Program-made: the position numbers and the translations under genes
Source: Ectopseudomonas oleovorans
Lineage (GTDB): Bacteria; Pseudomonadota; Gammaproteobacteria; Pseudomonadales; Pseudomonadaceae
Length of the DNA stretch: 49,971 bases
Assembly: GCF_003052605.1 (NCBI RefSeq)
Contig: NZ_QASO01000095.1
Span: forward strand, 1-49,971
Direction of reading: 5' to 3'
Shown here: one piece after another, positions 8,147 to 17,067 of the stretch
Position numbering within the stretch: position 1 is the first letter of the stretch
How the letters are laid out: every line of letters begins with the position of its first letter
The notes under the pieces: generated by a model
What the model saw: the letters and a program-made list of their open reading frames with translations, nothing else
What the model was told of the DNA's origin: nothing
Databases searched by the model: none

Positions 8147-11100
8147 ATGAGTAAACCGAGGCTGAGTAATCGCTGGTTCGGTCAATTCAATGCCAGTGGC
8201 CGCGGCGCCAGTGGTCGGGACGCCGGCCGCCGGGACGCCGGCCGCTGGATAGTCATCGGTGGCAGCCTGTGTCTGGCGCTGTTCTTCGCCTTTCTCGGGC
8301 GCCAGGCGCTGAACGAGCGCGAAGCGCTCTGGCAACTGCAGATCAGCAAACAGGCAGACATCCAGCGCATGGCCCTGAACAGCACCCAGCATGGGATGCA
8401 GGAACGCGCGCAGTTGCTGGCGGAAACCATCGCTGCCGATGCCTGGGTGACGGAGTTGGTGCGCCAGGCTCACGCCCTGCCGGCGAGCGATCCGCAAAGC
8501 CTGGCCAGCATCCGCAGTCAGCTCTACACCCGCCTGGCGCCGCGCTGGCGCAACCTGCAGGCGCACCAGCCGTTTCGGCTGTACGTGCACCTGGCGCCAG
8601 ACGTGAAGGTGCTGCTGCGCGTGCACGAACCCGAGCACTTTGGCGACCTGCAGATTGGCTGGCGCCCGATGGTGCTGGAGGCGCTGCGCAGCGCCAGGAG
8701 CCAGGCCGGTCTGGGTCTGACCCGCGGCAGCGTCGGCATGCGCGCCATTGTCCCGTTGCCGGCCGAGAGCAACAACGGACCCCAACAGGTCGGCGCCATC
8801 GAAGTGGCAATGGGCGTGCTCGAGGATCTTGCCCAGCTGGACCGCGAGTTCGACAGCGGTGTGGCCCTGCTGCTGCGCGACGACCTGCTGCTGAGTTCGG
8901 ACAGCGGCGAAGAACTACGCGGCCTGCCCGGCGATACCCAGCGCTGGCAGTTGATGGATCATTCGCGGCCCCAGGTCCTGGCCTGGCAACAGCAACAGCG
9001 ACTGCCCGCCCCGAGCGAGGGCGATAGCGTGCGCCTGCTGGACGATGGCGAACGCCATTATCTGGTCAATCAGGTGGCGCTGAGCAGCTACCGGCAACGT
9101 CACGACCCCAGCGCAGCGCCTCTGGCGGTCGCACTGATCTGGCACGACGTCAGCGATCAGTTCAACCTGCACCGCAGCGACAAGCGCTGGCTGGTGATCA
9201 AATGGCTGCTCGCCTGGTGCGGCGCCGAGGCCCTGCTGCTGGTTCTGCTGCGCAGCACCCGGCGCAGCACGCAGCGCCTGATGCAGCGCCAACAGGCGGT
9301 GCTGCGCGCGCTCAATGAGATCGCTGCGCTGCCCAGCCTGAGCCGCACCGAGCAACTGCGCCAGGCGCTGCGCCTGGGCGCGGAGCATTTCGGCATGCCG
9401 CTGGGCATCATCAGCCGTATCCAGGGCGAGCAGTACCAGGTGCTGGTACAGGTATCTCCCGACGACGCCCTCAGCGACGGCCAACTGTTCGAACTGGGCG
9501 ACACCTACTGCAGCCTGGCCTTGCAGCACAACGATGTGCTGGCCATCACCCATATGGCCGACTCGCCACACAGGCACCAACCCTGCTATCGCCAGTTCGC
9601 CCTGGAAAGCTATATCGGCACCGTCGTGCGCGTGGAGGGCAAGCCATTCGGCACCCTGGCCTTCGCCAACCCCGAGCGACGCAGGCAGCCATTCGATGAC
9701 GCCGACCGCGACTTCCTCGGTTTGTTCGCCCGCTGGGTCGGCGCCATTCTGGAACGCCAGCAGCAGGAGCGCGCCGTGCGCGCGGCACGCACCTATCTGC
9801 AAGCGGTGCTGGACTCGGCCACCGGGGTATCGATCATCGCCACCGATGCCGGCGGCACCATCAGCCTGTTCAATTCCGGCGCCGAGCGTCTGCTCGGCTA
9901 CAGCGCCGAGGAGATGATCGGACAGCGGACTCCGGCAATGCTTCATCTCGCGGACGAAATCCAGACCCGCGCCCGCGAGCTCAGCGAGGTCGCCGGCCAC
10001 CCGCTGGAGAGCTTCGAAGTCTTAGTACACAACGTCCGTGGCGGCGAGCCGGAAACCCGCCAGTGGACCTATCGCCACAAGGACGGCAGCCTGCGCCAGG
10101 TCAACCTCACCGTCAGCGCCATGTTCGACGAGAGTAGCCAGATCAACGGCTTTCTCGGCATCGCCAGCGATATCAGCGAGTTGCAACAGGCCACCCGCGC
10201 CTTGCAGAAGAGCGAGAGCCGCTTCCGCGGCCTGGTGGCCAACCTGCCTGGTGTGGTGTATCGCTGCGCCAACGACGCCGACTGGAGCATGCGCTACATC
10301 AGCGATGAAATTGCCAACCTCAGCGGTTACCCGGCCAGCGACTTCATCGACAACCAGGTGCGCAGCTTTTCCAGCATCGTGCATCCCGACGACCTGGCCA
10401 TCACCTACCGTATCGGCGAGGCCATCGCGCGCCAGGAAAGGTTCGAGCTCACCTACCGCCTGCGCCATGCCGATGGCCATAACGTCTGGGTGCGCGAGAA
10501 AGGCCGTGGCGAATACAACAGCCACGGCAGGCTGTTGTGGATCGACGGTTTCATCTGGGACATCAGCGAACGCCAGGCCATGGAGGACGAACTGCGCCTG
10601 AGCCAACAGCGTTTTCTCAATGCCTTCAATACCGCGCCACAGGGCATGGCACTGGTCAGCCCGGACGGCCGCTGGCTGGAGGTTAACGACGAGCTGTGCC
10701 GCATGCTCGGCTACGACCGCGAAGAGCTGCTGGCCTGTACCTACCAGCAGGTCACCCATCCGGATGATCTCGATGCCGATCGGCAGAACGTCGCCGATCT
10801 GCTGGCCGGGCGGATCAACGCCTATCAGATGGAGAAACGCTACCTGGACAAGCGGGGACGCACGCTGTGGGTACTGCTCAGCGTGTCGCTGGTACGTGAC
10901 GGCGAGGGTCGGCCTGTGCATTTCGTCTCGCAGATTCAGGATTTCAGTGATCGTGTCGCTGCCGAGCGCGCGGTGCGCGAGCGCGAGCATTACCTCAGTA
11001 CCCTGCTCGACAACGTGGTCGACGCCATCGTCACCATCGATGAACAGGGCCGCATCGAGACCTTCAACCATGCGGCCGAAGCGATATTCGGCTATCGCCA

Positions 11101-12013
11101 GCCCGAGGTCGCCGGTCAGAGCATCACCCAACTGGTTCCGCACCTGGCGAGCGACTTACTGCGGCAGGGCTGCGCCATCAACCAGCTCTGCGAAATGGAA
11201 GGCCTGCGTCAGGATGGTGAATGCTTCCCCATAGAGCTGGCGATGTCACAGATCAGCCACCAGGGGCAGCGCCGCTTTATCGCGGTGATCCGCGACATCG
11301 CCGAGCGCAAGCGCACCGAACAGATGAAGAACGAGTTCATCTCCACCGTCAGCCACGAACTGCGCACCCCGCTCACCGCCATCGCCGGCTCACTCGGCCT
11401 GATCAATGGCGGCGCCCTTGGCGCGGTGCCGGAGCAGATGCAGCAGATGCTGGAAATTGCCCAGAGCAACAGCCAGCGCCTGCGCAAGCTGATCGACGAC
11501 CTGCTGGACATCGACAAGCTGGCCGCTGGCAAGATGCGCTTCGATCTGCAGCCGTTAGCCCTGCGCCCACTGCTGGAGCAGGCGCTGCGCAGCAACCAGC
11601 CCTATGCCGAGCAGTACGGGGTGCAACTGGTGCTACTGCCGGGCATCAATTGCCAGGTATATGCCGATGCCCAGCGCCTGGAGCAGGTGCTGGCCAACCT
11701 GCTGGCCAATGCCGCCAAGTTTTCTGCCGCCGGACAGAGCGTGGAGCTGGCAGCCGTGCCCACGGACGGCTGGGTACGCATCAGCGTGCGAGACCAGGGC
11801 CAGGGCATCGCGCAAGACTTCAAGCCGCGCATCTTCAGCAAATTTTCTCAGGCCGATGCCGGCGACACCCGCCGCCAGGGCGGCACAGGCCTGGGCCTGG
11901 CGATCAGCAAGGAGCTCATCGAACACATGGGTGGCCGTATCGGCTTCGACTCCGTGGAGGGGCAAGGCAGCACCTTCTGGCTGGAGCTGCCGCAAGTCGG
12001 GGTGCAGCCATGA
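8147..12013 (+). CDS. Large sensor histidine kinase: Cache-like, GAF, four PAS, HisKA-HATPase
   Basis: The product has 1288 residues. After a basic N-terminus come one membrane segment (about 33-52), a periplasmic region of about 290 residues of double-Cache-like size, and a second membrane segment (348-366). In the cytoplasm follow a GAF domain (about 385-540) and four PAS domains starting near 548, 690, 820 and 945. The last two blocks are HisKA (1060-1125), with phospho-acceptor His1070 in STVSHELRTPLT, and HATPase (1170-1285) with NLLANAAKFS, DQGQGI and GTGLGL. No receiver is fused, so phosphate must go to a separate protein. The TGA overlaps the ATG of the next kinase. The periplasmic fold is assigned from topology only, and the ligand is unknown. 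Confidence 0.88.
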   Translation: MSKPRLSNRWFGQFNASGRGASGRDAGRRDAGRWIVIGGSLCLALFFAFLGRQALNEREALWQLQISKQADIQRMALNSTQHGMQERAQLLAETIAADAWVTELVRQAHALPASDPQSLASIRSQLYTRLAPRWRNLQAHQPFRLYVHLAPDVKVLLRVHEPEHFGDLQIGWRPMVLEALRSARSQAGLGLTRGSVGMRAIVPLPAESNNGPQQVGAIEVAMGVLEDLAQLDREFDSGVALLLRDDLLLSSDSGEELRGLPGDTQRWQLMDHSRPQVLAWQQQQRLPAPSEGDSVRLLDDGERHYLVNQVALSSYRQRHDPSAAPLAVALIWHDVSDQFNLHRSDKRWLVIKWLLAWCGAEALLLVLLRSTRRSTQRLMQRQQAVLRALNEIAALPSLSRTEQLRQALRLGAEHFGMPLGIISRIQGEQYQVLVQVSPDDALSDGQLFELGDTYCSLALQHNDVLAITHMADSPHRHQPCYRQFALESYIGTVVRVEGKPFGTLAFANPERRRQPFDDADRDFLGLFARWVGAILERQQQERAVRAARTYLQAVLDSATGVSIIATDAGGTISLFNSGAERLLGYSAEEMIGQRTPAMLHLADEIQTRARELSEVAGHPLESFEVLVHNVRGGEPETRQWTYRHKDGSLRQVNLTVSAMFDESSQINGFLGIASDISELQQATRALQKSESRFRGLVANLPGVVYRCANDADWSMRYISDEIANLSGYPASDFIDNQVRSFSSIVHPDDLAITYRIGEAIARQERFELTYRLRHADGHNVWVREKGRGEYNSHGRLLWIDGFIWDISERQAMEDELRLSQQRFLNAFNTAPQGMALVSPDGRWLEVNDELCRMLGYDREELLACTYQQVTHPDDLDADRQNVADLLAGRINAYQMEKRYLDKRGRTLWVLLSVSLVRDGEGRPVHFVSQIQDFSDRVAAERAVREREHYLSTLLDNVVDAIVTIDEQGRIETFNHAAEAIFGYRQPEVAGQSITQLVPHLASDLLRQGCAINQLCEMEGLRQDGECFPIELAMSQISHQGQRRFIAVIRDIAERKRTEQMKNEFISTVSHELRTPLTAIAGSLGLINGGALGAVPEQMQQMLEIAQSNSQRLRKLIDDLLDIDKLAAGKMRFDLQPLALRPLLEQALRSNQPYAEQYGVQLVLLPGINCQVYADAQRLEQVLANLLANAAKFSAAGQSVELAAVPTDGWVRISVRDQGQGIAQDFKPRIFSKFSQADAGDTRRQGGTGLGLAISKELIEHMGGRIGFDSVEGQGSTFWLELPQVGVQP

Positions 12014-14907
12014 ACGACAACATCACGCTACGCCTGCAACTGCTCGGGCAGCTGTTCAGCCACAAAAATCTGTTGGCCTGGGGCGTGCTGGCGCTGGCGC
12101 TCGGCGCGACGCTGCTGGCCTGGGACAGCTTGCGCCAGAGCCAGAGCGCGTCCGCCTCACGCCAGCTCGAGCTCCTTGCCGACGAAATCAGCGAGGCCAT
12201 CATCCAGCGCATGCATAACCAGGAAAGCATCCTGCTCGGCGGCGCCGCCCTGCTCGATGCCAATAAAGAGGTCAGTCGCGACGACTGGCGCACCTACGCG
12301 CGTCGACTGAACCTGGAAGAACGCTACCCAGGCATCCAGGGCCTGGGGTTCAGCCAGGTATTGCCAGCCGAACAGCTGCACGCCTTCGAAACCGAAATGC
12401 GTGCCGAGGGCTACCCCAACTTCCGCGTGCGCCCGCTTGGCGAGCGTACGCTGTACAGCGCCATTCGCTATATCGAGCCTTTCACCAGACGTAATCTGGT
12501 CGCCTTCGGCTTCGACATGCTGTCCGAACCCGTGCGCCAGGCCGCCATGCTGAGCGCCGCACGCAGCGGCCAGAGCCGTCTGTCCGGCCGCGTCACGCTG
12601 GTGCAGGAAACCAATGGCAAGGTCCAACCGGGTTTGCTGCTGTTCACCCCGGTGTACCGGCACAACCAACCGCTGGACACTCCCGAGCAGCGCCTCGCCG
12701 CGCTGCGTGGCTTTGTCTACAGCCCCTACCGCGCGCACGACCTGATGGACGGCATCCTCGGTGCACGCCAACGTGACCTGGAGTTCGAGGTCTATGCCGC
12801 CCCCGATACGGCTGCCGCCGACCTGCTTTACAGCAGCGCTGGCAACGCCATTGATACGCCTGCCGACGCCCAGCGAAAGCTGGAACTGTTCGGCCAGCGC
12901 TGGTACCTGAACTTTCACTACGCCCCAGGTTTTCTCGATGCCGCCCATCGCGGCGAGGGCTCACTGCTGGCCTTGGGCGTCTGCATCAGCCTGCTGCTGT
13001 TCTTTCTGATCAGCAGCCTGAGCCTGCGCCGCGAGCAGGTACAGCAGTTGGCCGAGCGCATCACCGAACAGCTGCACCGCAGCGAAGAGCGCCTGGCGCT
13101 GGCGCTCAAGGGCGGCAATGACGGTTGGTGGGATATCGAGGTCAAGGCCGGCAGCTTCTTCGCCTCGGCCCACGGCTGGCAGATGCTCGGCTATCCGGAG
13201 CAGGGCCCGCCGGGTTTTGCCGATGCCCCCTGGGCCTGGGAAAAACTGGTGCACCCGGACGATCTGCCAGCAACGCGCGCCCGTCTGAAACATGCGCTGT
13301 CCACAGGCGCCAGCAACTTCACCATCGACTGTCGCCTGCTGCGTGTCGACGGCAGCGAACTGCCGGTGCTGCTGCGCGGCTACATCCAGCGTGATGACAA
13401 AGGCTACCCGCTGCGCATCTCCGGCACCATCATGGACCAGAGCGAGGCCAAGCGTATCGAGCGCCTCAAGAGCGAGTTCGTCTCCACCGTCAGCCACGAG
13501 CTGCGCACACCGCTGACCGCCATCGCCGGCTCGCTGGGCCTGATCAATGGCGGCGCACTGGGCACGGTACCGGAAAGCATGCGCACCATGCTGGGCATCG
13601 CCCAGGCCAACAGCCAGCGTCTCAGCCACCTGATCAACGACCTGCTGGACATGGACAAACTGGGAGCCGGCAAGATGCAGTTCGACCTGCAACCCTGCTC
13701 GCTTGCCGCCCAGCTCCAGGAGGCACTGGACAGCAACCAGGCCTACGCCGACCGCCACCAGGTCAAGCTGCGTCTGCTCGACTGCGTAGCGGTTCGCGTA
13801 CGGATCGATGCCATGCGTCTGCAGCAGGTGCTGGCCAACTTCATCTCCAACGCCGTGAAGTACTCGCCGCCCGACGGCGAGGTATGCCTGCGTGCCGAAA
13901 GTCATGGCGCTCGCGTGCGTGTCGAGGTCAGCGACCAGGGCCAAGGCATCGCCGCCGAATTTCACCAGCGCATCTTCAGCAAGTTCTCTCAGGCCGACGC
14001 CAGCGACAGCCGCAGTAAAGGCGGCACCGGCCTGGGCCTGGCGATCAGCAAGGAGCTGATCGAACGCATGAGCGGACAGATCGGCTTCGACTCGGTAGAG
14101 GGCCAGGGCGCCTGCTTCTGGTTCGAGCTGCCCGCGCTGGCCGAAGCCGCCCTGCCCGCGGCCAGCGACGGCCGGCGTAGCCTGCTGGTGGTCGAGGACG
14201 AACCGGAAATCGCCAACCTGCTGCGCCAGTTGCTGGAAAATGCCGGTTATCGCGTGCGTCTGGCCCACAGCCTGGGCGAAGCACGCGCCCGTCTGCGTGA
14301 GGAAATACCCGCCGCCATCAGCCTCGATCTGCGCCTGCCGGACGGCGACGGCATGCAACTGGTACAAGAACTGCGCGCCGACGCGCGCTATCGCAAGCTG
14401 CCAATTCTGGTGGTATCGGCCGCCTGTGAGGAGGGCCGCCTGGCACTGGACGGCGTGCCCGCGCTGGACTGGCTGAGCAAGCCGATCGACCCGCAGCGCC
14501 TGCTCGCCAGCCTTGCTCAGGCCCTGCAGAATCTGCCGCAGAGCCCACGCGTGCTACACGTGGAAGATGATCACGATCTGCGTCTGGTGGTCGCCGAACA
14601 GGCCCGCGAGCTGGCCGAGTTCGTTCCCGCCGACAGCCTCGCCGAAGCGCGTCGCCTGCTCGCCGAGCAGCCTTTCGACCTGGTTCTGCTCGATCTCGGT
14701 CTGCCCGACGGCAACGGCCTGGAACTGCTCGACGAACTGCAACAGCAGCGGCCAGGGCTACCGGTGGCCGTGCTCTCGGCCAGCGAGATGGATGGCCATG
14801 AATTGGCCGGGGTGAGCGCGGCACTGGCCAAATCACGCAATGATGGACAACACTTCCTGCACATGCTCAACCGCCTGTTACCCGCCAAGGAGACCCGCCA
14901 TGACTGA
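12010..14907 (+). CDS. Hybrid histidine kinase: CHASE, PAS, HisKA-HATPase, two receivers
   Basis: The product has 965 residues. Two membrane segments (about 22-40 and 317-338) bracket a CHASE-type extracellular sensor, recognisable by RYPGIQGLGFSQVL and the FGFDML segment. A PAS domain (355-475), HisKA with His496 in STVSHELRTPLT, HATPase (590-705), and two receivers (723-840 and 845-960) follow. Both receivers keep their aspartates (SLDLRLPDG and LLDLGLPDG). The start at 12010 is taken because it overlaps the previous stop and begins a good membrane anchor. The kinase core is strikingly like that of the preceding gene, indicating duplication. With two receivers it can feed a His-Asp-His-Asp relay, and the operon supplies an Hpt domain two genes downstream. 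Confidence 0.9.
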   Translation: MNDNITLRLQLLGQLFSHKNLLAWGVLALALGATLLAWDSLRQSQSASASRQLELLADEISEAIIQRMHNQESILLGGAALLDANKEVSRDDWRTYARRLNLEERYPGIQGLGFSQVLPAEQLHAFETEMRAEGYPNFRVRPLGERTLYSAIRYIEPFTRRNLVAFGFDMLSEPVRQAAMLSAARSGQSRLSGRVTLVQETNGKVQPGLLLFTPVYRHNQPLDTPEQRLAALRGFVYSPYRAHDLMDGILGARQRDLEFEVYAAPDTAAADLLYSSAGNAIDTPADAQRKLELFGQRWYLNFHYAPGFLDAAHRGEGSLLALGVCISLLLFFLISSLSLRREQVQQLAERITEQLHRSEERLALALKGGNDGWWDIEVKAGSFFASAHGWQMLGYPEQGPPGFADAPWAWEKLVHPDDLPATRARLKHALSTGASNFTIDCRLLRVDGSELPVLLRGYIQRDDKGYPLRISGTIMDQSEAKRIERLKSEFVSTVSHELRTPLTAIAGSLGLINGGALGTVPESMRTMLGIAQANSQRLSHLINDLLDMDKLGAGKMQFDLQPCSLAAQLQEALDSNQAYADRHQVKLRLLDCVAVRVRIDAMRLQQVLANFISNAVKYSPPDGEVCLRAESHGARVRVEVSDQGQGIAAEFHQRIFSKFSQADASDSRSKGGTGLGLAISKELIERMSGQIGFDSVEGQGACFWFELPALAEAALPAASDGRRSLLVVEDEPEIANLLRQLLENAGYRVRLAHSLGEARARLREEIPAAISLDLRLPDGDGMQLVQELRADARYRKLPILVVSAACEEGRLALDGVPALDWLSKPIDPQRLLASLAQALQNLPQSPRVLHVEDDHDLRLVVAEQARELAEFVPADSLAEARRLLAEQPFDLVLLDLGLPDGNGLELLDELQQQRPGLPVAVLSASEMDGHELAGVSAALAKSRNDGQHFLHMLNRLLPAKETRHD

Positions 14908-15286
14908 GCTCAAGCGCATCCTTCACGTCGAGGACGACCCCTCGATCCAGGCCGTGGCCAAGGTCGCTCTGGAAGCCGTCGGCGGCTTCCAGGTGCTGAG
15001 CTGCGCCAGCGGCCAGGAAGCGCTCGATCAGGTACAAGGCTTCGCGCCCGACTTCATCCTGCTCGACGTGATGATGCCCGGCATGGACGGCCCGCAAACG
15101 CTGGAGAGGCTGCACGAACTGGTGGATATCGGTGAGGTGCCGGTAGCCTTCATGACGGCCAAGGTCCAGCCCGGCGAAGTGGCCCATTACCGCAGCCTGG
15201 GCGCGCTCGACGTGATCGTGAAACCCTTCGATCCCATGCAGCTCGCCGCCCAGATCCGGCAGATCTGGAGCCGACGCCATGGATAA
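14900..15286 (+). CDS. Single-domain response regulator
   Basis: The product has 128 residues and is one receiver domain and nothing else. Acidic residues are at EDDP (11-14), the phospho-acceptor is Asp56 in ILLDVMMPGMDG, the switch Thr is in AFMTAK, and the conserved Lys is in VKPFDP. AAGGAGA lies seven bases before the ATG, and the first eight bases overlap the end of the hybrid kinase. Longer readings from 14840 add residues that belong to another frame. Lone receivers usually work as phosphate shuttles, sinks or protein-binding switches. Here it could link the receiver-less kinase to the Hpt protein that overlaps its 3' end, which is inference. Confidence 0.9.
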   Translation: MTELKRILHVEDDPSIQAVAKVALEAVGGFQVLSCASGQEALDQVQGFAPDFILLDVMMPGMDGPQTLERLHELVDIGEVPVAFMTAKVQPGEVAHYRSLGALDVIVKPFDPMQLAAQIRQIWSRRHG

Positions 15287-16958
15287 ACACGACGGCAACG
15301 CCATCCCTCAGACCCTGCAAGAACGCCTGCAGCAGCTCGGCCAGCAGTTCGCCGAACGCCTGCGCCAGGAGCTGCCGCAACTGACGCAGCAGGGCGAGCA
15401 ACTGCTCGAGGCCGGCGACGAGCAGCGCAGGCATCTGTTGCAGACGCTACGCGACCAACTGCATCGCCTGGCCGGCAGTGCCGGCACCTTCGGTTTCGAC
15501 CAGCTCGGCCAGCACGCGCGGGAGCTGGAACAACAGGCCGAACGCTGGCTTCAACACCAGCAACGCCTGCAGCATGAACTCGGCGAATTCATCGCGGCGC
15601 TGCAACGCCTGGGCAACCAGACCTCCAGCAACACGGCACCCGGCGCAGTGCAGCAGCAGATACCACAGGCGCTGCGTGGAGACACCGAGTCCCGGCTCAT
15701 CTACATCCTCGAGGATGAAATAGCCGTAGGCGAAAACATGCGCCTGACCCTGAACAACTTCGGCTATCAGGCCGAGCACTTCAACTCCATCGCCGGCCTC
15801 GATGCGGCCCTGGAGCAGCAGATACCGGACGCGCTGATCGTCGACGTCAACCTGGCCAACGAAGACTGCAGCGGCCTGGACTACGCTGCACGCTTGCAGC
15901 AGCGCCTGGAGGTGCCCCTGCCGCTGCTGGTGCTGACCCACCAGGATGACTTCGCCACCCAGTTGCAGGCAGTGCGGGCCGGGGCATTGGGTTTCTTCGC
16001 CAAACCGGTGGACATTCCGCAGCTGGAAAGCCGCCTGGAACGCTGCTTCGCCCAGCAGAGCGGCGAGCCCTACCGGGTGCTGATCGTCGACGACGACCGC
16101 GATCTGGCCAGCCGCTACAGCCTGGTACTGCGCGATGCCGGCATGCTGGTGGAATTTCTTCAGGAGCCGGCGCAGATCTTCGAGCATCTGCGCGACTTCA
16201 ATCCCGAGGTGGTGCTGCTCGACGTCAACATGCCGGACTGTACCGGCCCTGAGCTGGCGCAGATCATCCGCTGCAACGACGACTGGCTGCGCATCCCGAT
16301 CATCTACCTGTCGGCGGAAACCGATATCGGCAAGCAGATGAATGCGCTGATCAAGGCCGGCGACGACTTCGTCACCAAGCCGATTTCCGACAACGCCCTG
16401 GTCGCCACCGTGTTCTCCCGCGCTCAGCGCGCACGTCTGCTGTCCAACGCCCTGGCGCGCGACAGCCTCACCGGCCTGCTCAAGCATGGCGATATCAAGG
16501 AGCAGGTGGCCATCGAGCTGGAGCGCGCGCTACGCAGCGGCGACCGCGCCAGTGTGGTGATGCTGGATATTGATCACTTCAAACGGGTCAACGACGAACA
16601 TGGTCACGCCGCCGGCGACAACGTCATCCGCGCCCTGGCCAACCTGTTGCGTCAGCGCCTGCGTCGGGTCGACAGTCTGGGGCGCTATGGCGGCGAGGAG
16701 TTTCTCGCGGTACTGCCGGACTGCACCCCGCAACAGGCCAAGCAGATCGTCGACGAGATTCGCGAACGCTTCGCCGAGTTGCGCTTCATCGCCGATGGCA
16801 GCGAATTCTCCTGCACCCTGAGTGCCGGTATCGCCGGCACCGATGTGCACAGTGAAGCCGAGCAACTGCGCGAGCGCGCCGACAAGGCGCTGTATGCGGC
16901 CAAGCATGGTGGTCGCAATCAGGTGCAGGTGGCAGCGTCGGAAGAGCATCGCGGCTGA
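15279..16958 (+). CDS. Hpt-REC-REC-GGDEF diguanylate cyclase
   Basis: The product has 559 residues and no membrane segment. A helical Hpt domain (about 15-115) carries phospho-acceptor His62 in LHRLAGSAGTFGF. Receiver 1 (about 142-260) has its Asp in LIVDVNLANED, and receiver 2 (266-385) in LLDVNMPD. The GGDEF domain (about 395-550) has LDIDHFKRVND and YGGEEF. An RRVD inhibitory site precedes it by exactly five residues, so product feedback is expected. It begins inside the stop region of the lone receiver. The architecture joins the phosphotransfer step and the c-di-GMP output in one chain, closing the operon that starts with an EAL protein. REP-like repeats follow directly. Confidence 0.9.
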   Translation: MDKHDGNAIPQTLQERLQQLGQQFAERLRQELPQLTQQGEQLLEAGDEQRRHLLQTLRDQLHRLAGSAGTFGFDQLGQHARELEQQAERWLQHQQRLQHELGEFIAALQRLGNQTSSNTAPGAVQQQIPQALRGDTESRLIYILEDEIAVGENMRLTLNNFGYQAEHFNSIAGLDAALEQQIPDALIVDVNLANEDCSGLDYAARLQQRLEVPLPLLVLTHQDDFATQLQAVRAGALGFFAKPVDIPQLESRLERCFAQQSGEPYRVLIVDDDRDLASRYSLVLRDAGMLVEFLQEPAQIFEHLRDFNPEVVLLDVNMPDCTGPELAQIIRCNDDWLRIPIIYLSAETDIGKQMNALIKAGDDFVTKPISDNALVATVFSRAQRARLLSNALARDSLTGLLKHGDIKEQVAIELERALRSGDRASVVMLDIDHFKRVNDEHGHAAGDNVIRALANLLRQRLRRVDSLGRYGGEEFLAVLPDCTPQQAKQIVDEIRERFAELRFIADGSEFSCTLSAGIAGTDVHSEAEQLRERADKALYAAKHGGRNQVQVAASEEHRG

Positions 16959-17010
16959 AGCCGCTCCTACACCAGCACCACGCTCCGTAGGAGCGGGTTC
17001 AGCTGCGATA
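16950..17010. repeat. REP/BIME-like inverted repeat
   Basis: The segment CGGCTGAAGCCGCTCCTAC and its inverted relative GTAGGAGCGGGTTCAGCTGCG form an imperfect hairpin between convergent genes. A close relative occurs at 41939-42012. It is typical of Pseudomonas extragenic palindromes. Confidence 0.75.
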
Positions 17011-17067
17011 GGAAATGAAGCCCCTAGGGATGCCACTCTTCACATCCACCATAAGCGTTCACCCTGA

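Noticed and set aside
12961..14367. 468-codon minus-strand frame opposite the hybrid kinase
   Set aside because: Its composition is that of a mirrored kinase core, and the plus strand carries all HisKA, HATPase and REC motifs.
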